A stretch of 64,000 nucleotides of DNA from DSVQ01 sp964484765 (lineage in GTDB: Bacteria > Planctomycetota > Planctomycetia > Planctomycetales > Planctomycetaceae), in contig CAZAGI010000002.1 of assembly GCA_964484765.1 (NCBI GenBank), positions 62,001 through 126,000 on the forward strand, in the 5' to 3' direction. This document shows positions 45,191 through 53,107 of the stretch, one piece after another; the stretch's first letter is position 1; every line of letters begins with the position of its first letter. Under the pieces are notes generated by a model. It saw only the letters and a program-made list of their open reading frames with translations. It was not told the DNA's origin and did not search any database. Both the position numbers and the translations under genes were made by a program.

Positions 45191-45625
45191 CTACACTTTG
45201 TGACTGACGGTCGGCGACGGCGACCCGGGCATGCGACCGGCCGGCGTCAGATGGGGCAAATCGGGTGCGGGCGTCGGTTCTGCCCGGCTGTCATCGTCGG
45301 ATGACAACTGCGGCAGATCGGGTTCACCCAGGTTCCCCCAGACAGACACGTCCAGCGTTTTCCGCCGCTGGTACAGTCCGAGAATGATCGCCAGCGCCAG
45401 CCCGGCTTCGCACGCCGCGATGGTCAGGACAAAAATCGTAAAGACCTGCCCCGAGGCATTACCGTGATAACGTCCGAAGGCGGTCAAGTTGACCGACACG
45501 CCGTGGAGCATCATTTCGGCAGAGAGCATGATCAGAATCAGGTTGCGGCGCGTGAGGAATCCGATCGCGCCCAGCACGAACAGAATCGCTCCGATCACCA
45601 GCTGACTTTCCAGTTGGGCGGTCAT
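45191..45625 (-). CDS. nuoK: NADH-quinone oxidoreductase subunit K (NuoK)
   Basis: Small membrane subunit of complex I with three transmembrane helices: LVIGAILFVLGAIGFLTRR, LILIMLSAEMMLHGVSVNL (conserved Glu) and FTIFVLTIAACEAGLALAIILGLY (second conserved Glu). The ATG at 45625 overlaps the nuoJ stop (ATGA). At 144 residues it is longer than usual (about 100): a hydrophilic, proline/aspartate-rich C-terminal tail of around 50 residues follows the third helix. The open frame upstream to 45931 is not part of the gene. Confidence 0.94.
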   Translation of the reverse strand: MTAQLESQLVIGAILFVLGAIGFLTRRNLILIMLSAEMMLHGVSVNLTAFGRYHGNASGQVFTIFVLTIAACEAGLALAIILGLYQRRKTLDVSVWGNLGEPDLPQLSSDDDSRAEPTPAPDLPHLTPAGRMPGSPSPTVSHKV

Positions 45626-46410
45626 AACGTCCCCTGCGACCGACGCGGCGCGAGCGCGATGGTTCCAATGGTCGCGATCAACAGCACAGTCCCGGCCAGT
45701 TCCACAGCGAACAGATAATCGCCGAACAGCGAGCGACCGACTCCCTGCAGCGTGCCCAGATCGTTCTGATCGGGTTTGTCCTGCCGCGGCATCGGCTGGC
45801 TCAACGGATTCGCCACAACGGCTGCCGGCGGCAGAACAAACTTCATCCGCGGTACGGGGACATCGGGATCGCTCGCGGCGACGGGCTCGATTGTGCCACG
45901 GCTGAACTCCTGCAGCGTAAACATCAGGCACGCCAGCAAGACGAACCCCGCGATGCTCGCCAACATGGGCTGGAACGCTTTGCGGTCGTAACCCGTCTCT
46001 CCGCCTTGCTGGGCCAGCATGATCACGAAGAGGAACGTCACCACGATCGCCCCGGCGTACACCACCACCGTGGCCGCCGACAGGAACGGCGCGGCATTAA
46101 TCAGAAACAATCCACAGGTGCAGAGCGTGACCATCGCAAACCACAGCGCCGCGAAAACCGGGTTGCGTTCCGTGATCATCATCACGCCGCTGATCACTGC
46201 GCCGCCGCCAAAGAGGTACAGCATCCCCGTCTCAACGAGGTGGTCGGTCGGGGGCAAAAAGTTTTTCGTCAGCCAGAGCAGGGCCGAAACACCGCACAGA
46301 CCGGCAATCACCCACGGCCGGCTGCCTTCCCGCGGCAGCAGCATCCACACCGCGATAATGCCCAGCGCGATGGGGGCCAGCAGCGGGGATTGTTCGATCA
46401 GACTGTTCAT
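45622..46410 (-). CDS. nuoJ: NADH-quinone oxidoreductase subunit J (NuoJ)
   Basis: Membrane subunit of complex I, 262 residues, with the transmembrane segments MLYLFGGGAVISGVMMI, PVFAALWFAMVTLCTCGLFLI, FLSAATVVVYAGAIVVTFLFVIML (the pi-bulge helix, VVVYAGAI being diagnostic), SIAGFVLLACLMFTL and a final AVELAGTVLLIATIGTIAL. It also has two extra N-terminal helices before the family start, about 60 residues, and a Pro-rich soluble loop between the last helices. It overlaps nuoK and follows nuoI after 177 nt containing a hairpin. Confidence 0.92.
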   Translation of the reverse strand: MNSLIEQSPLLAPIALGIIAVWMLLPREGSRPWVIAGLCGVSALLWLTKNFLPPTDHLVETGMLYLFGGGAVISGVMMITERNPVFAALWFAMVTLCTCGLFLINAAPFLSAATVVVYAGAIVVTFLFVIMLAQQGGETGYDRKAFQPMLASIAGFVLLACLMFTLQEFSRGTIEPVAASDPDVPVPRMKFVLPPAAVVANPLSQPMPRQDKPDQNDLGTLQGVGRSLFGDYLFAVELAGTVLLIATIGTIALAPRRSQGTL

Positions 46411-46472
46411 GAAACCAGCAGGCCTTCGAGACGAAACTCGCGATCTGAAGTGACGAGGTTGTACCTTGTTGT

Positions 46473-46498
46473 CCCGGCCATCGTCAAAGCTGGCCGGG
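46473..46498. terminator. Hairpin between nuoI and nuoJ
   Basis: CCCGGCCA (46473-46480) pairs with TGGCCGGG (46491-46498), a perfect 8-bp stem with a 10-nt loop, lying inside the nuo operon. Without a T tract, it may modulate or stabilise the transcript rather than stop it. Confidence 0.45.
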
Positions 46499-46587
46499 GT
46501 TGCTGACGATCAATGCTCACATTTAGGAACGCGACTGGGAAAACTTCTCGCACCCCAGCTGCCTGGAAGCGGCCGGGGCGCGAATTA

Positions 46588-47238
46588 TTATTCGTGGATG
46601 ACCCCTGGCGACGCCGCCTTCGCCGCGCGGTCATCGGCTTTGACGGCCGTTGCCGGTCCGAGTGTCGGCAAGGACGAGAATTCCGAGCAACCACTGAGTA
46701 CGCCGCGTTTCGTGCGAATCGGATCGAGGCCACTATCTTTCGTCTGGTCGTACACGCTGAGCAGTTTGTTCTTGTCGAAGAGCAGTTCTGCTCGTGTTGC
46801 GCCCGTAAGGTCGTAAATGTGAGTAAGTTCGATGGCATCACATGGGCAGGCCTCTTCGCACATGCCGCAGTAGATGCACTTCAGTTCGTCGAGTTCGAAG
46901 CTGAGCGGAAATTTGTCGCGCCCGTTCCACAGTGGATCATCTTTTGGGGCTTCGGTCGCCACGATGCTGATGCAGTGGGCGGGACACGCCGTCGCACACA
47001 TCATGCATGCCACGCATTTCACCCGCCCGGCTTCATCTTTATTCAGCCGATGGACCCCGCGGTAATGCAGCGGTAGTGTCGGCTTCTCTTCCGGATACTG
47101 ATGGGTGACGGTCTTGCCATCGACGACGTGAGAACCCGTGATCTGCAAGCCGCCGAAAATTGCGGGCAGAAACGTCGATTCCCAGAAATTCATCGAGGGT
47201 TCTTCGACCCACTCGACATCATCCGCACAAATCGGCAT
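46588..47238 (-). CDS. nuoI: NADH-quinone oxidoreductase subunit I (NuoI)
   Basis: Peripheral-arm subunit of complex I carrying two [4Fe-4S] clusters that pass electrons toward NuoB. 216 residues with two ferredoxin motifs: CVACMMCATACP and CIYCGMCEEACP, preceded by the YRGVHRLNKDEAGR segment. A C-terminal extension (from about 165) has no known function. The ATG at 47238 or the internal ATG at residue 16 (MNFWESTFLPAIFGG) could be the start. It follows nuoH after 68 nt. Confidence 0.95.
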   Translation of the reverse strand: MPICADDVEWVEEPSMNFWESTFLPAIFGGLQITGSHVVDGKTVTHQYPEEKPTLPLHYRGVHRLNKDEAGRVKCVACMMCATACPAHCISIVATEAPKDDPLWNGRDKFPLSFELDELKCIYCGMCEEACPCDAIELTHIYDLTGATRAELLFDKNKLLSVYDQTKDSGLDPIRTKRGVLSGCSEFSSLPTLGPATAVKADDRAAKAASPGVIHE

Positions 47239-47306
47239 GACACTCTCTCACCAAATTCACACTGAGACCCACGGTTTCTGAACCGCGGGTCACGTCTTTG
47301 TTCGAA

Positions 47307-48488
47307 TCAATGATGCGCCGCAGCCACCACCGGTCCCGTAACCTTCTTCCGCCGCACCGTCGCCCCGCCCGCGGGCAACGACGCTTGTGTTCCAATCAAT
47401 CCGGCACCAACAAACAAAGCAATCGATAGTGGGAACAACCAAATCCGCGGCAGATTGAATTCCAACACGCACATCACGATGAGCACATTCGCCGTGGCCA
47501 TCGGGATCAAGCCCTTCCACGCGAGACTCATCAGTTGATCGAACCGGAACCGCGGAATTGTCCACCGCAGCATCTGGATCAGCACGATCATGCACGAGAC
47601 TTTGAACAGCAACACGCCGACTTTCACGATCCACGCGCCGGGATAGGCGCTCGCCGCTTCGGCAATGAACGGGAAGTGCCAGCCCCCGAAGAACAGCACG
47701 CTGGTGAGGAAGCTGATGGTGATGACGTGGGTGTATTCACCAAGGAAGAACATCGCCCACTTCATCGCCGAGTATTCGGTGTGAAAGCCGCCGACGAGTT
47801 CCTGCTCGCATTCCGTGAGATCGAACGGTAACCGATTCGATTCTGCGAGTGCCGCCGTGAAGAAGATCAAGCAGGCGACCGGCTGGTACCAAATATTCCA
47901 GCCAAGGAATCCCAATTCAGCCTGCTGAATCAGGATCTTTTCGAGGCTCATTGACGAATGCAGCAGCGCCAGCCCGACGACGGACATCCCGAGTGGGATT
48001 TCATAGCTCACGACTTGCGCGGATGCCCGCAGCGAACCCAGCGCACTGTATTTGTTGTTCGACGCCCAGCCGCCGAGGATGATCGAGTACACCGCGAGAC
48101 TGGTGACGGCGAAGATGAAGACAATGCCGAGATCAACACCCGGGGCGATGACAAACGGGAATTGCCCCTTTTCATGCGAGACCGGTCCGAACGGCACCAC
48201 GGCGAACGCGAGCATCGTGGTGAAGACGGAAATCGCCGGGCCGAGCACGAACAGAAACTTATTGACGTGACCGGGAATTACGTCTTCTTTCAGAATCAGT
48301 TTCGCGCCGTCGGCAAGCGGCTGCAGCAAGCCCATCGGCCCGACGCGGTTGGGCCCCAGGCGGTCCTGCATCCACGCGGAGAGCTTTCGCTCCAGCAGAA
48401 TCAGGTACGCACAGGTGGTGAGAATGCCGCCGAGCGCGACTCCAATCGCCACGCCGGCCATGATCAACGGATTCTGTAGCCACTCCAT
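47307..48488 (-). CDS. nuoH: NADH-quinone oxidoreductase subunit H (NuoH)
   Basis: Membrane subunit of complex I that forms the quinone chamber with NuoB/D. From the ATG at 48488 (MEWLQNPLIM), about 393 residues and eight or nine helices. Diagnostic blocks: LERKLSAWMQDRLGPNRVGPMGLLQPLADGAKL, GGWASNNKYSALGSLRASAQVVSYEIPLG, FDLTECEQELVGGFHTEYSAMKWAMFFLGEY and RWTIPRFRFDQLMSLAWKGLIP. The conserved Glu residues of the quinone tunnel are visible in TECEQELVGGFHTEYS. It lies downstream of an inverted-repeat element that separates it from nuoG. Confidence 0.95.
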   Translation of the reverse strand: MEWLQNPLIMAGVAIGVALGGILTTCAYLILLERKLSAWMQDRLGPNRVGPMGLLQPLADGAKLILKEDVIPGHVNKFLFVLGPAISVFTTMLAFAVVPFGPVSHEKGQFPFVIAPGVDLGIVFIFAVTSLAVYSIILGGWASNNKYSALGSLRASAQVVSYEIPLGMSVVGLALLHSSMSLEKILIQQAELGFLGWNIWYQPVACLIFFTAALAESNRLPFDLTECEQELVGGFHTEYSAMKWAMFFLGEYTHVITISFLTSVLFFGGWHFPFIAEAASAYPGAWIVKVGVLLFKVSCMIVLIQMLRWTIPRFRFDQLMSLAWKGLIPMATANVLIVMCVLEFNLPRIWLFPLSIALFVGAGLIGTQASLPAGGATVRRKKVTGPVVAAAHH

Positions 48489-48531
48489 CACGGGCCTGTC
48501 CTCAATCGAAATTCAAAGGCGAGGAGATTGA

Positions 48532-48667
48532 GCCGCGAAAAGGCACAAAAGTCACAAAAGGAGATACCGAAGAGAGTGAAATCAAAGTTCCTATTTGCGA
48601 CGGACTGCAATGCCTTTTGCTTTCTTTCTCCACCTTCATTTTTGTGTCTTTTGTGCCTTTTCGCGGC
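48532..48667. repeat. Inverted-repeat element between nuoH and nuoG
   Basis: Left arm 48532-48559 (GCCGCGAAAAGGCACAAAAG...) and right arm 48640-48667 are reverse complements over 28 bp with one mismatch, separated by 80 nt. It resembles a small non-autonomous dispersed repeat (MITE-like). It could form a long hairpin in the nuo transcript. Confidence 0.85.
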
Positions 48668-48683
48668 CAAACTCTTCTGTCTT

Positions 48684-50363
48684 CTAAGCGGGTTGCAATT
48701 CTTTCGCGGCGGGGACATCGCTGCTCTTGAGCATCACGCCATGTTCGCCGAGGTCGCCCAGAATGAGCGGGGCGAACGCAGTGATTTCATTCGCGATTTC
48801 CTGCCGCACAGTTGACGCACGGAAGAGGCCCTTGCGGTCATTGAGTTCCCACAGGATGCGGCCGTCGGGACGCGATTCCCCCGGCCCGCGCAGTCCGCGG
48901 AAAATGCCTTGCGCCAATCCATTGTGATTGACGAACGTCCCTTCCTTTTCCGCCCACGCCGCGCCGGCCAACACGTAGTGCGCCGCTTGTGACAACGGTG
49001 ATTCAAGTAGGTCTTCGACCACGAGCAGTTTCAGTTTGCCCGCAGCTTGCAAGAAGTCCGAAGGAAACTCGGCTTCCGGATCAGCATTAAGGACGAACAG
49101 TCCCTCATACTTCCCGGCGGTCACTTCCGCGGCGATGCTGTCGAAGGAAATCACGCTGCCCTGGAAGTGTTGCAACACGCCTTCCACGCCCTGACGGTTC
49201 GGACATTTCTCAGCGCGAATCGTGAACTTGACGTTCTTCGGCGGCGCACCGGTCACCGTTTTCGGGTAGTGATCATCGCCGCCGACGGTCCGTACCGGGC
49301 CGAGAGCGAGTTTCACATCCGGCGACAATCCCTCGAGCAGCTTCGCGAGCAGATACGCTTCTTCAACGGTGGACCACGGAGAAATGATCGCCACAAACTT
49401 CGCCGGAGAGGCTTTCACCTGCGCGACAATCGCGGACTTCACCGCCGGCATGACCGTGTTCCAGGTCGACGGAGTGAGGCTCGCACCTTGTCGTTGATAG
49501 GGCTGGCGTAGCCGTTTTTCCGACGAAATATACTTCCAGCCGAAACGGCCTTCGTCACACATGAAGTGACCCTGTGCCTGCGGGTTGTACCGCGGCTTCA
49601 GGCGATAGAGGACGTCGTTGTTCTGGTCAACACGAATGCTGCAACCGGTGCTGCAACCGGGGCAGACGCTGTCTTTCCCTTTGAGCCACCATACACGTTG
49701 TTCGTACAGGAAATCTTTGCTGCACAGCGCCCCGACCGGACAGAGATCGACCACATTCCCCGCGAGTTTGTTGTCGCACGGTTGGCCGGGAAAGATGTCG
49801 ATTTCTTCGTGCGACCCACGGTTGATGACCTGCAGTTCGCCCGTGCCGCTGAACTCGCGCGTGAACCGCACGCACCGCGTACACATGATGCAACGGTCGG
49901 TGAACAGCGTGATCTGCTCGCCGATGTAATCCTTATCAGGCTTGATGTTCTTCGGTTCGTTCAACCGACTGTAGCCGCGGCCGTACTTGTAGCTGAAGTC
50001 CTGCAGACCGCATTCACCGGCCTGATCGCACACCGGGCAATCGAGCGGATGATTGAGCAGCAGATACTCAAGAGTCGCCTTCTGGGCATCAAGCACGCGC
50101 TTGCTGTTGGTGACGATGACCGTGCCGTCTTTCACCGGTGTCTGGCAGCCAGGGAAGACCTTCGGCGGGATGCTGACGGTCCCGTCGGGCTTCTTTTCAC
50201 CGACTTCGACCAGACACATCCGGCAACTGGCGACAACCGACAGCGCGGGGTGATAGCAGTACGACGGAATCTCGATACCAGCCCGTTCGGCGGCCTGAAT
50301 GCAATTCAACCGCTCGTTCGCGCCGATCTCGATCGATTTGTCGTCAATGTAAACGGTAGGCAT
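48684..50363 (-). CDS. nuoG: NADH-quinone oxidoreductase subunit G (NuoG), short form
   Basis: Peripheral-arm subunit of complex I, 559 residues from the ATG at 50363. The N-terminal [2Fe-2S] region (SYCYHPALSVVASCRMC), the [4Fe-4S] segment NHPLDCPVCDQAGECGLQDFSY, the cluster pair CIMCTRCVRFTREF/CPVGAL and the CPGCSTGCSIRV segment of the molybdopterin-type Fe4S4 domain are all present. The following molybdopterin-oxidoreductase-like domain is short and lacks most of the family blocks, in keeping with its non-catalytic role. Bacterial NuoG can be much longer (about 900 residues), so this is a compact form. Confidence 0.93.
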   Translation of the reverse strand: MPTVYIDDKSIEIGANERLNCIQAAERAGIEIPSYCYHPALSVVASCRMCLVEVGEKKPDGTVSIPPKVFPGCQTPVKDGTVIVTNSKRVLDAQKATLEYLLLNHPLDCPVCDQAGECGLQDFSYKYGRGYSRLNEPKNIKPDKDYIGEQITLFTDRCIMCTRCVRFTREFSGTGELQVINRGSHEEIDIFPGQPCDNKLAGNVVDLCPVGALCSKDFLYEQRVWWLKGKDSVCPGCSTGCSIRVDQNNDVLYRLKPRYNPQAQGHFMCDEGRFGWKYISSEKRLRQPYQRQGASLTPSTWNTVMPAVKSAIVAQVKASPAKFVAIISPWSTVEEAYLLAKLLEGLSPDVKLALGPVRTVGGDDHYPKTVTGAPPKNVKFTIRAEKCPNRQGVEGVLQHFQGSVISFDSIAAEVTAGKYEGLFVLNADPEAEFPSDFLQAAGKLKLLVVEDLLESPLSQAAHYVLAGAAWAEKEGTFVNHNGLAQGIFRGLRGPGESRPDGRILWELNDRKGLFRASTVRQEIANEITAFAPLILGDLGEHGVMLKSSDVPAAKELQPA

Positions 50364-50407
50364 CAATGCGATCCGGATAAAACTTCCGAACGATTTTCAG
50401 TAAGTGG

Positions 50408-51739
50408 TCAGTGTGCGGCGAGCAATTCCGCGGGTTTGATCGTCGATCGTTTGCTCTGGATGTATTCTTCGAATTCAGGCCTAAACTTTTTGATGGCGTT
50501 CTTTACCGGCCAGGCGGCACCGTCGGACAAGCCGCAAATCGTGGTGCCGGGGATAATACCGATCGACCCAGCGACTTCCGCGAGGAGGTCGAGGTCACGC
50601 ATTTCGCCTTGGCCGCTGCGAATGCGGTGCATGATCTTCGTCATCCACGCGGTCCCTTCCCGGCACGGCGTGCATTGACCGCACGACTCATGGGAGAAGA
50701 ACCGGCAGCAGTTATAGAGGACATCGACCATGCTTGTTTGATCGTCGATCACTACCACGGCGGCTGTGCCGAGACCGAGACATCCAACCTTCCCCGGACC
50801 ATTAAAATCGAGCGGCGTGTCGAGTTCGCTGGCCGAGAGGAAACCCATGCTGATGCCACCGGGAACAACGGCCTTGATGCCACGTCCGTTCGGCACGCCG
50901 CCGCCGTATTCTTCGATGAGTTGCCGGGCGGTGATGCCCAACGGGACTTCATAGCAACCCGGTTTATTCACATGACCGCTGAGACAATACAGCTTCGGCC
51001 CGTAACTACCGGCGTCGCGCGGGTTGTTGGGATCGGCAGGCACGCCCATCGACTTGAACCACTCGACACCCTTGTTAACGATGTGCACGACGCAGGCCAT
51101 CGTTTCGATGTTGTTGACAATCGTCGGCTTGCGGAACGCCCCTTCTATGGCGGGGAACGGCGGCTTGATCCGTGGCCAGGCGCGTTTGCCTTCGAGGCTT
51201 TCGATCAGCCCAGTTTCTTCACCGCAGATGTACGCCGCCGCACCGCGGTGCAGCACGATGTCGCACTTGAAACCCGAGCCCATCACGTTATCGCCGAGGA
51301 TGCCCGCGGCATAACATTCGTTGACCGCGTTCTCCAAAGCGCGATAGCTCTTGCCGTATTCATAACGGAGGTACAGGAACGACTTGTTCGACTTGATCGC
51401 GAAGCATGAGATGATGATCCCCTCAATGATCTGATGGGGATCTTCTTCCATAAGAATACGGTTGTTGAACGTACCTGGTTCGGATTCATCGGCATTGATC
51501 GCGAGATAAATCGGCCCCGGATGTCCCTTCGGTAAGAACGTCCATTTCAGACCCGTCGGGAAGCCAGCACCGCCGCGTCCGCGCAGCCCGGAATCCTTGA
51601 CGGTGTTGATGACTTCCTCCGGGGCCATCCCGAGGGCTTTTTTGAGCGCGCTGTAACCGCCATCCCGCTGGTAGGTTTCCAGCTTGGCAGAGTCTGGCTT
51701 GCCGACGCGAGCTAACAGAACCGGTTCAAACTTCGCCAT
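50408..51739 (-). CDS. nuoF: NADH-quinone oxidoreductase subunit F (NuoF)
   Basis: NADH-binding, FMN and [4Fe-4S] subunit, the entry point of electrons into complex I. 443 residues with the FMN/NAD motifs SGLRGRGGAGFPTGLKW and NADESEPGTFNNRILME, the GAGAYICGEE-type motif (RGAAAYICGEETGLIESLEGKRAWPR), and the cluster ligands HESCGQCTPCREGT. The ATG at 51739 is a clear start. Upstream in transcription order, between nuoE and nuoF, sit two genes foreign to the operon. Confidence 0.96.
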   Translation of the reverse strand: MAKFEPVLLARVGKPDSAKLETYQRDGGYSALKKALGMAPEEVINTVKDSGLRGRGGAGFPTGLKWTFLPKGHPGPIYLAINADESEPGTFNNRILMEEDPHQIIEGIIISCFAIKSNKSFLYLRYEYGKSYRALENAVNECYAAGILGDNVMGSGFKCDIVLHRGAAAYICGEETGLIESLEGKRAWPRIKPPFPAIEGAFRKPTIVNNIETMACVVHIVNKGVEWFKSMGVPADPNNPRDAGSYGPKLYCLSGHVNKPGCYEVPLGITARQLIEEYGGGVPNGRGIKAVVPGGISMGFLSASELDTPLDFNGPGKVGCLGLGTAAVVVIDDQTSMVDVLYNCCRFFSHESCGQCTPCREGTAWMTKIMHRIRSGQGEMRDLDLLAEVAGSIGIIPGTTICGLSDGAAWPVKNAIKKFRPEFEEYIQSKRSTIKPAELLAAH

Positions 51740-51796
51740 GCGATTTCGTTTCCAAGGACTTCCCAGTTGTTTGTTCGTGGGAAGGAATTCAGCACT

Positions 51797-52018
51797 TTAT
51801 TGTGACTGGGAATCGGTCACCAAACTCGTGGAAGGAACTTCTTGTTTTGTCACTGGATTGAGGTAAACAAGCCGACCATGCCTCCAGGTAGGCAACAACC
51901 GCCCGGCCTTTGCATGTTGCTCGACAGCATCTTCCACACCGCGCTGGATCGCTTCCGCGATCATGGCGGGGTTTTGAAAGGCACGATCGATCAACTCATT
52001 CGTTTCCTGCGCCGTCAT
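51797..52018 (-). CDS. Small partner protein of the zeta-like kinase
   Basis: 73-residue soluble protein. The N-terminal half is a regular amphipathic helix set (ELIDRAFQNPAMIAEAIQRGVEDAVEQHAKAG), and the C-terminal half looks like a short beta hairpin (TWRHGRLVYLNPVTKQEV). Its start overlaps the end of the kinase gene by 23 nt, so the two are co-translated. I recall small proteins of this shape beside zeta-like kinases. An antitoxin-like role is inferred from the pairing only. It lies in the nuo operon, 57 nt upstream of nuoF. Confidence 0.65.
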   Translation of the reverse strand: MTAQETNELIDRAFQNPAMIAEAIQRGVEDAVEQHAKAGRLLPTWRHGRLVYLNPVTKQEVPSTSLVTDSQSQ

Positions 52019-52598
52019 GTTGTGCTCTTAGCAATCCCCATGCTTCCGAATCAATAACGACCGCGGGCTTTTTTGCTCTGCCAGAGGCGATCAAACGGAA
52101 CTCGGCTGCATCAGAATTGTCAAAAATCTCCCAACTATTGGCCAATGGTATGTACAATTCGAACAAGTTGCGAACACTGCGAAAATATCGCCGATGGATC
52201 GTTGATTCAGGGATTCCGTGTCCACCCGACATGACTCTCATGCGAACACGTTCAACATTGACCAACGGGTCTCTCAGCCAAATGTAAACCAAGCGAAATT
52301 CGTAATTCTGATCTCGTTGAAGCTGTTCAATCCATGTGGCAAACGATCGCGATGCCAGTGTGGACTCAAAAGCGAAGCTCTCTCCTCTTTTTGCTAATTC
52401 GTCCAATCGGTTAAGCATGATCCGCCCAGCCTGGATGGCGACTCCTTCAGGGTTGAAGGGGGACAAACCTTTTGCAATCTCGTCCGCGTTCACAAACTCA
52501 ACGATCTTCAAGGTTTCTTTCAGTAATCGAACCGCTGCCGTGCTTTTCCCGGAACCGTTGGGTCCGCCGAGAACCAGCACGCTCGGTCGAGTTGCCAT
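51996..52598 (-). CDS. Zeta-toxin-like P-loop kinase
   Basis: 200-residue kinase of the zeta-toxin/AAA_33 family. Walker A is GGPNGSGKST (residues 11-20). The substrate-side motifs VEFVNADEIAKGLSPFNPE and SFAFESTLASRSF, and R-rich segments such as ERVRMRVMSGGHGIPESTIHRRY, are typical of zeta-like enzymes. Classical zeta toxins phosphorylate UDP-GlcNAc and block peptidoglycan synthesis, but many chromosomal relatives act on other substrates. The gene lies between nuoE and nuoF on the nuo strand, overlapping its small partner, and starts 8 nt downstream of the nuoE stop, so it is probably read with complex I. Confidence 0.8.
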   Translation of the reverse strand: MATRPSVLVLGGPNGSGKSTAAVRLLKETLKIVEFVNADEIAKGLSPFNPEGVAIQAGRIMLNRLDELAKRGESFAFESTLASRSFATWIEQLQRDQNYEFRLVYIWLRDPLVNVERVRMRVMSGGHGIPESTIHRRYFRSVRNLFELYIPLANSWEIFDNSDAAEFRLIASGRAKKPAVVIDSEAWGLLRAQHDGAGNE

Positions 52599-52605
52599 TC
52601 CCTAC

Positions 52606-53079
52606 TCACATCTTTTGAACCAGTTCTGCCACTTTTTCCGTCGTCATATTCATTTCGCAGTTGTCGTCCACCAGGATGCACGGTGCCCCTTCGCAGGCTC
52701 CGAGGCACTCGGCGAATTCCAGCGTGATCTTGCCGTCGGTCGTCGTTTCCCCCGGCTTGACGTGATATTTCTCGCACAGGCTCGCCAGCAATTCTTCGCC
52801 ACCGTGGAGCATGCAGCTGATGCTGCGGCAGACCCACACGCGGTGCTTGCCGAGCTTGTGGTCTTCATCGCGGTAGAAGCCGTAGAACGACATCGTGTCG
52901 TGGACTTCCGCCGGGTGCAGTTCCAGCAGCGCGGCGATTTCCTTGATCGCTTCCAGCGAGACGTGACGGAACTCATCCTGCACCATGTGAAGGGCCGGGA
53001 GCGTCACCGCCTGCTTGTTGGGATACTTGGTGCAAAGCTCTTTGATTTTGCTTTGCATCGCGTCAGTCAAAACGGCCAT
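52606..53079 (-). CDS. nuoE: NADH-quinone oxidoreductase subunit E (NuoE)
   Basis: Thioredoxin-like [2Fe-2S] subunit of complex I. 157 residues from the ATG at 53079, with the cluster ligands in VCRSISCMLHGG and FAECLGACEGAPC. ALHMVQDEFRHVS and EVHDTMSFYGFY are further family blocks. It is followed after 8 nt by the zeta-like kinase gene. Confidence 0.95.
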   Translation of the reverse strand: MAVLTDAMQSKIKELCTKYPNKQAVTLPALHMVQDEFRHVSLEAIKEIAALLELHPAEVHDTMSFYGFYRDEDHKLGKHRVWVCRSISCMLHGGEELLASLCEKYHVKPGETTTDGKITLEFAECLGACEGAPCILVDDNCEMNMTTEKVAELVQKM

Positions 53080-53107
53080 CAAAACGTCCTGCTGTGTTCG
53101 GTCTCGA

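Noticed and set aside
51797..52598. Zeta-like kinase as a standard epsilon-zeta plasmid module
   Set aside because: The partner gene is downstream and unlike epsilon, and no plasmid functions are nearby. A chromosomal zeta-like pair is the safer call.
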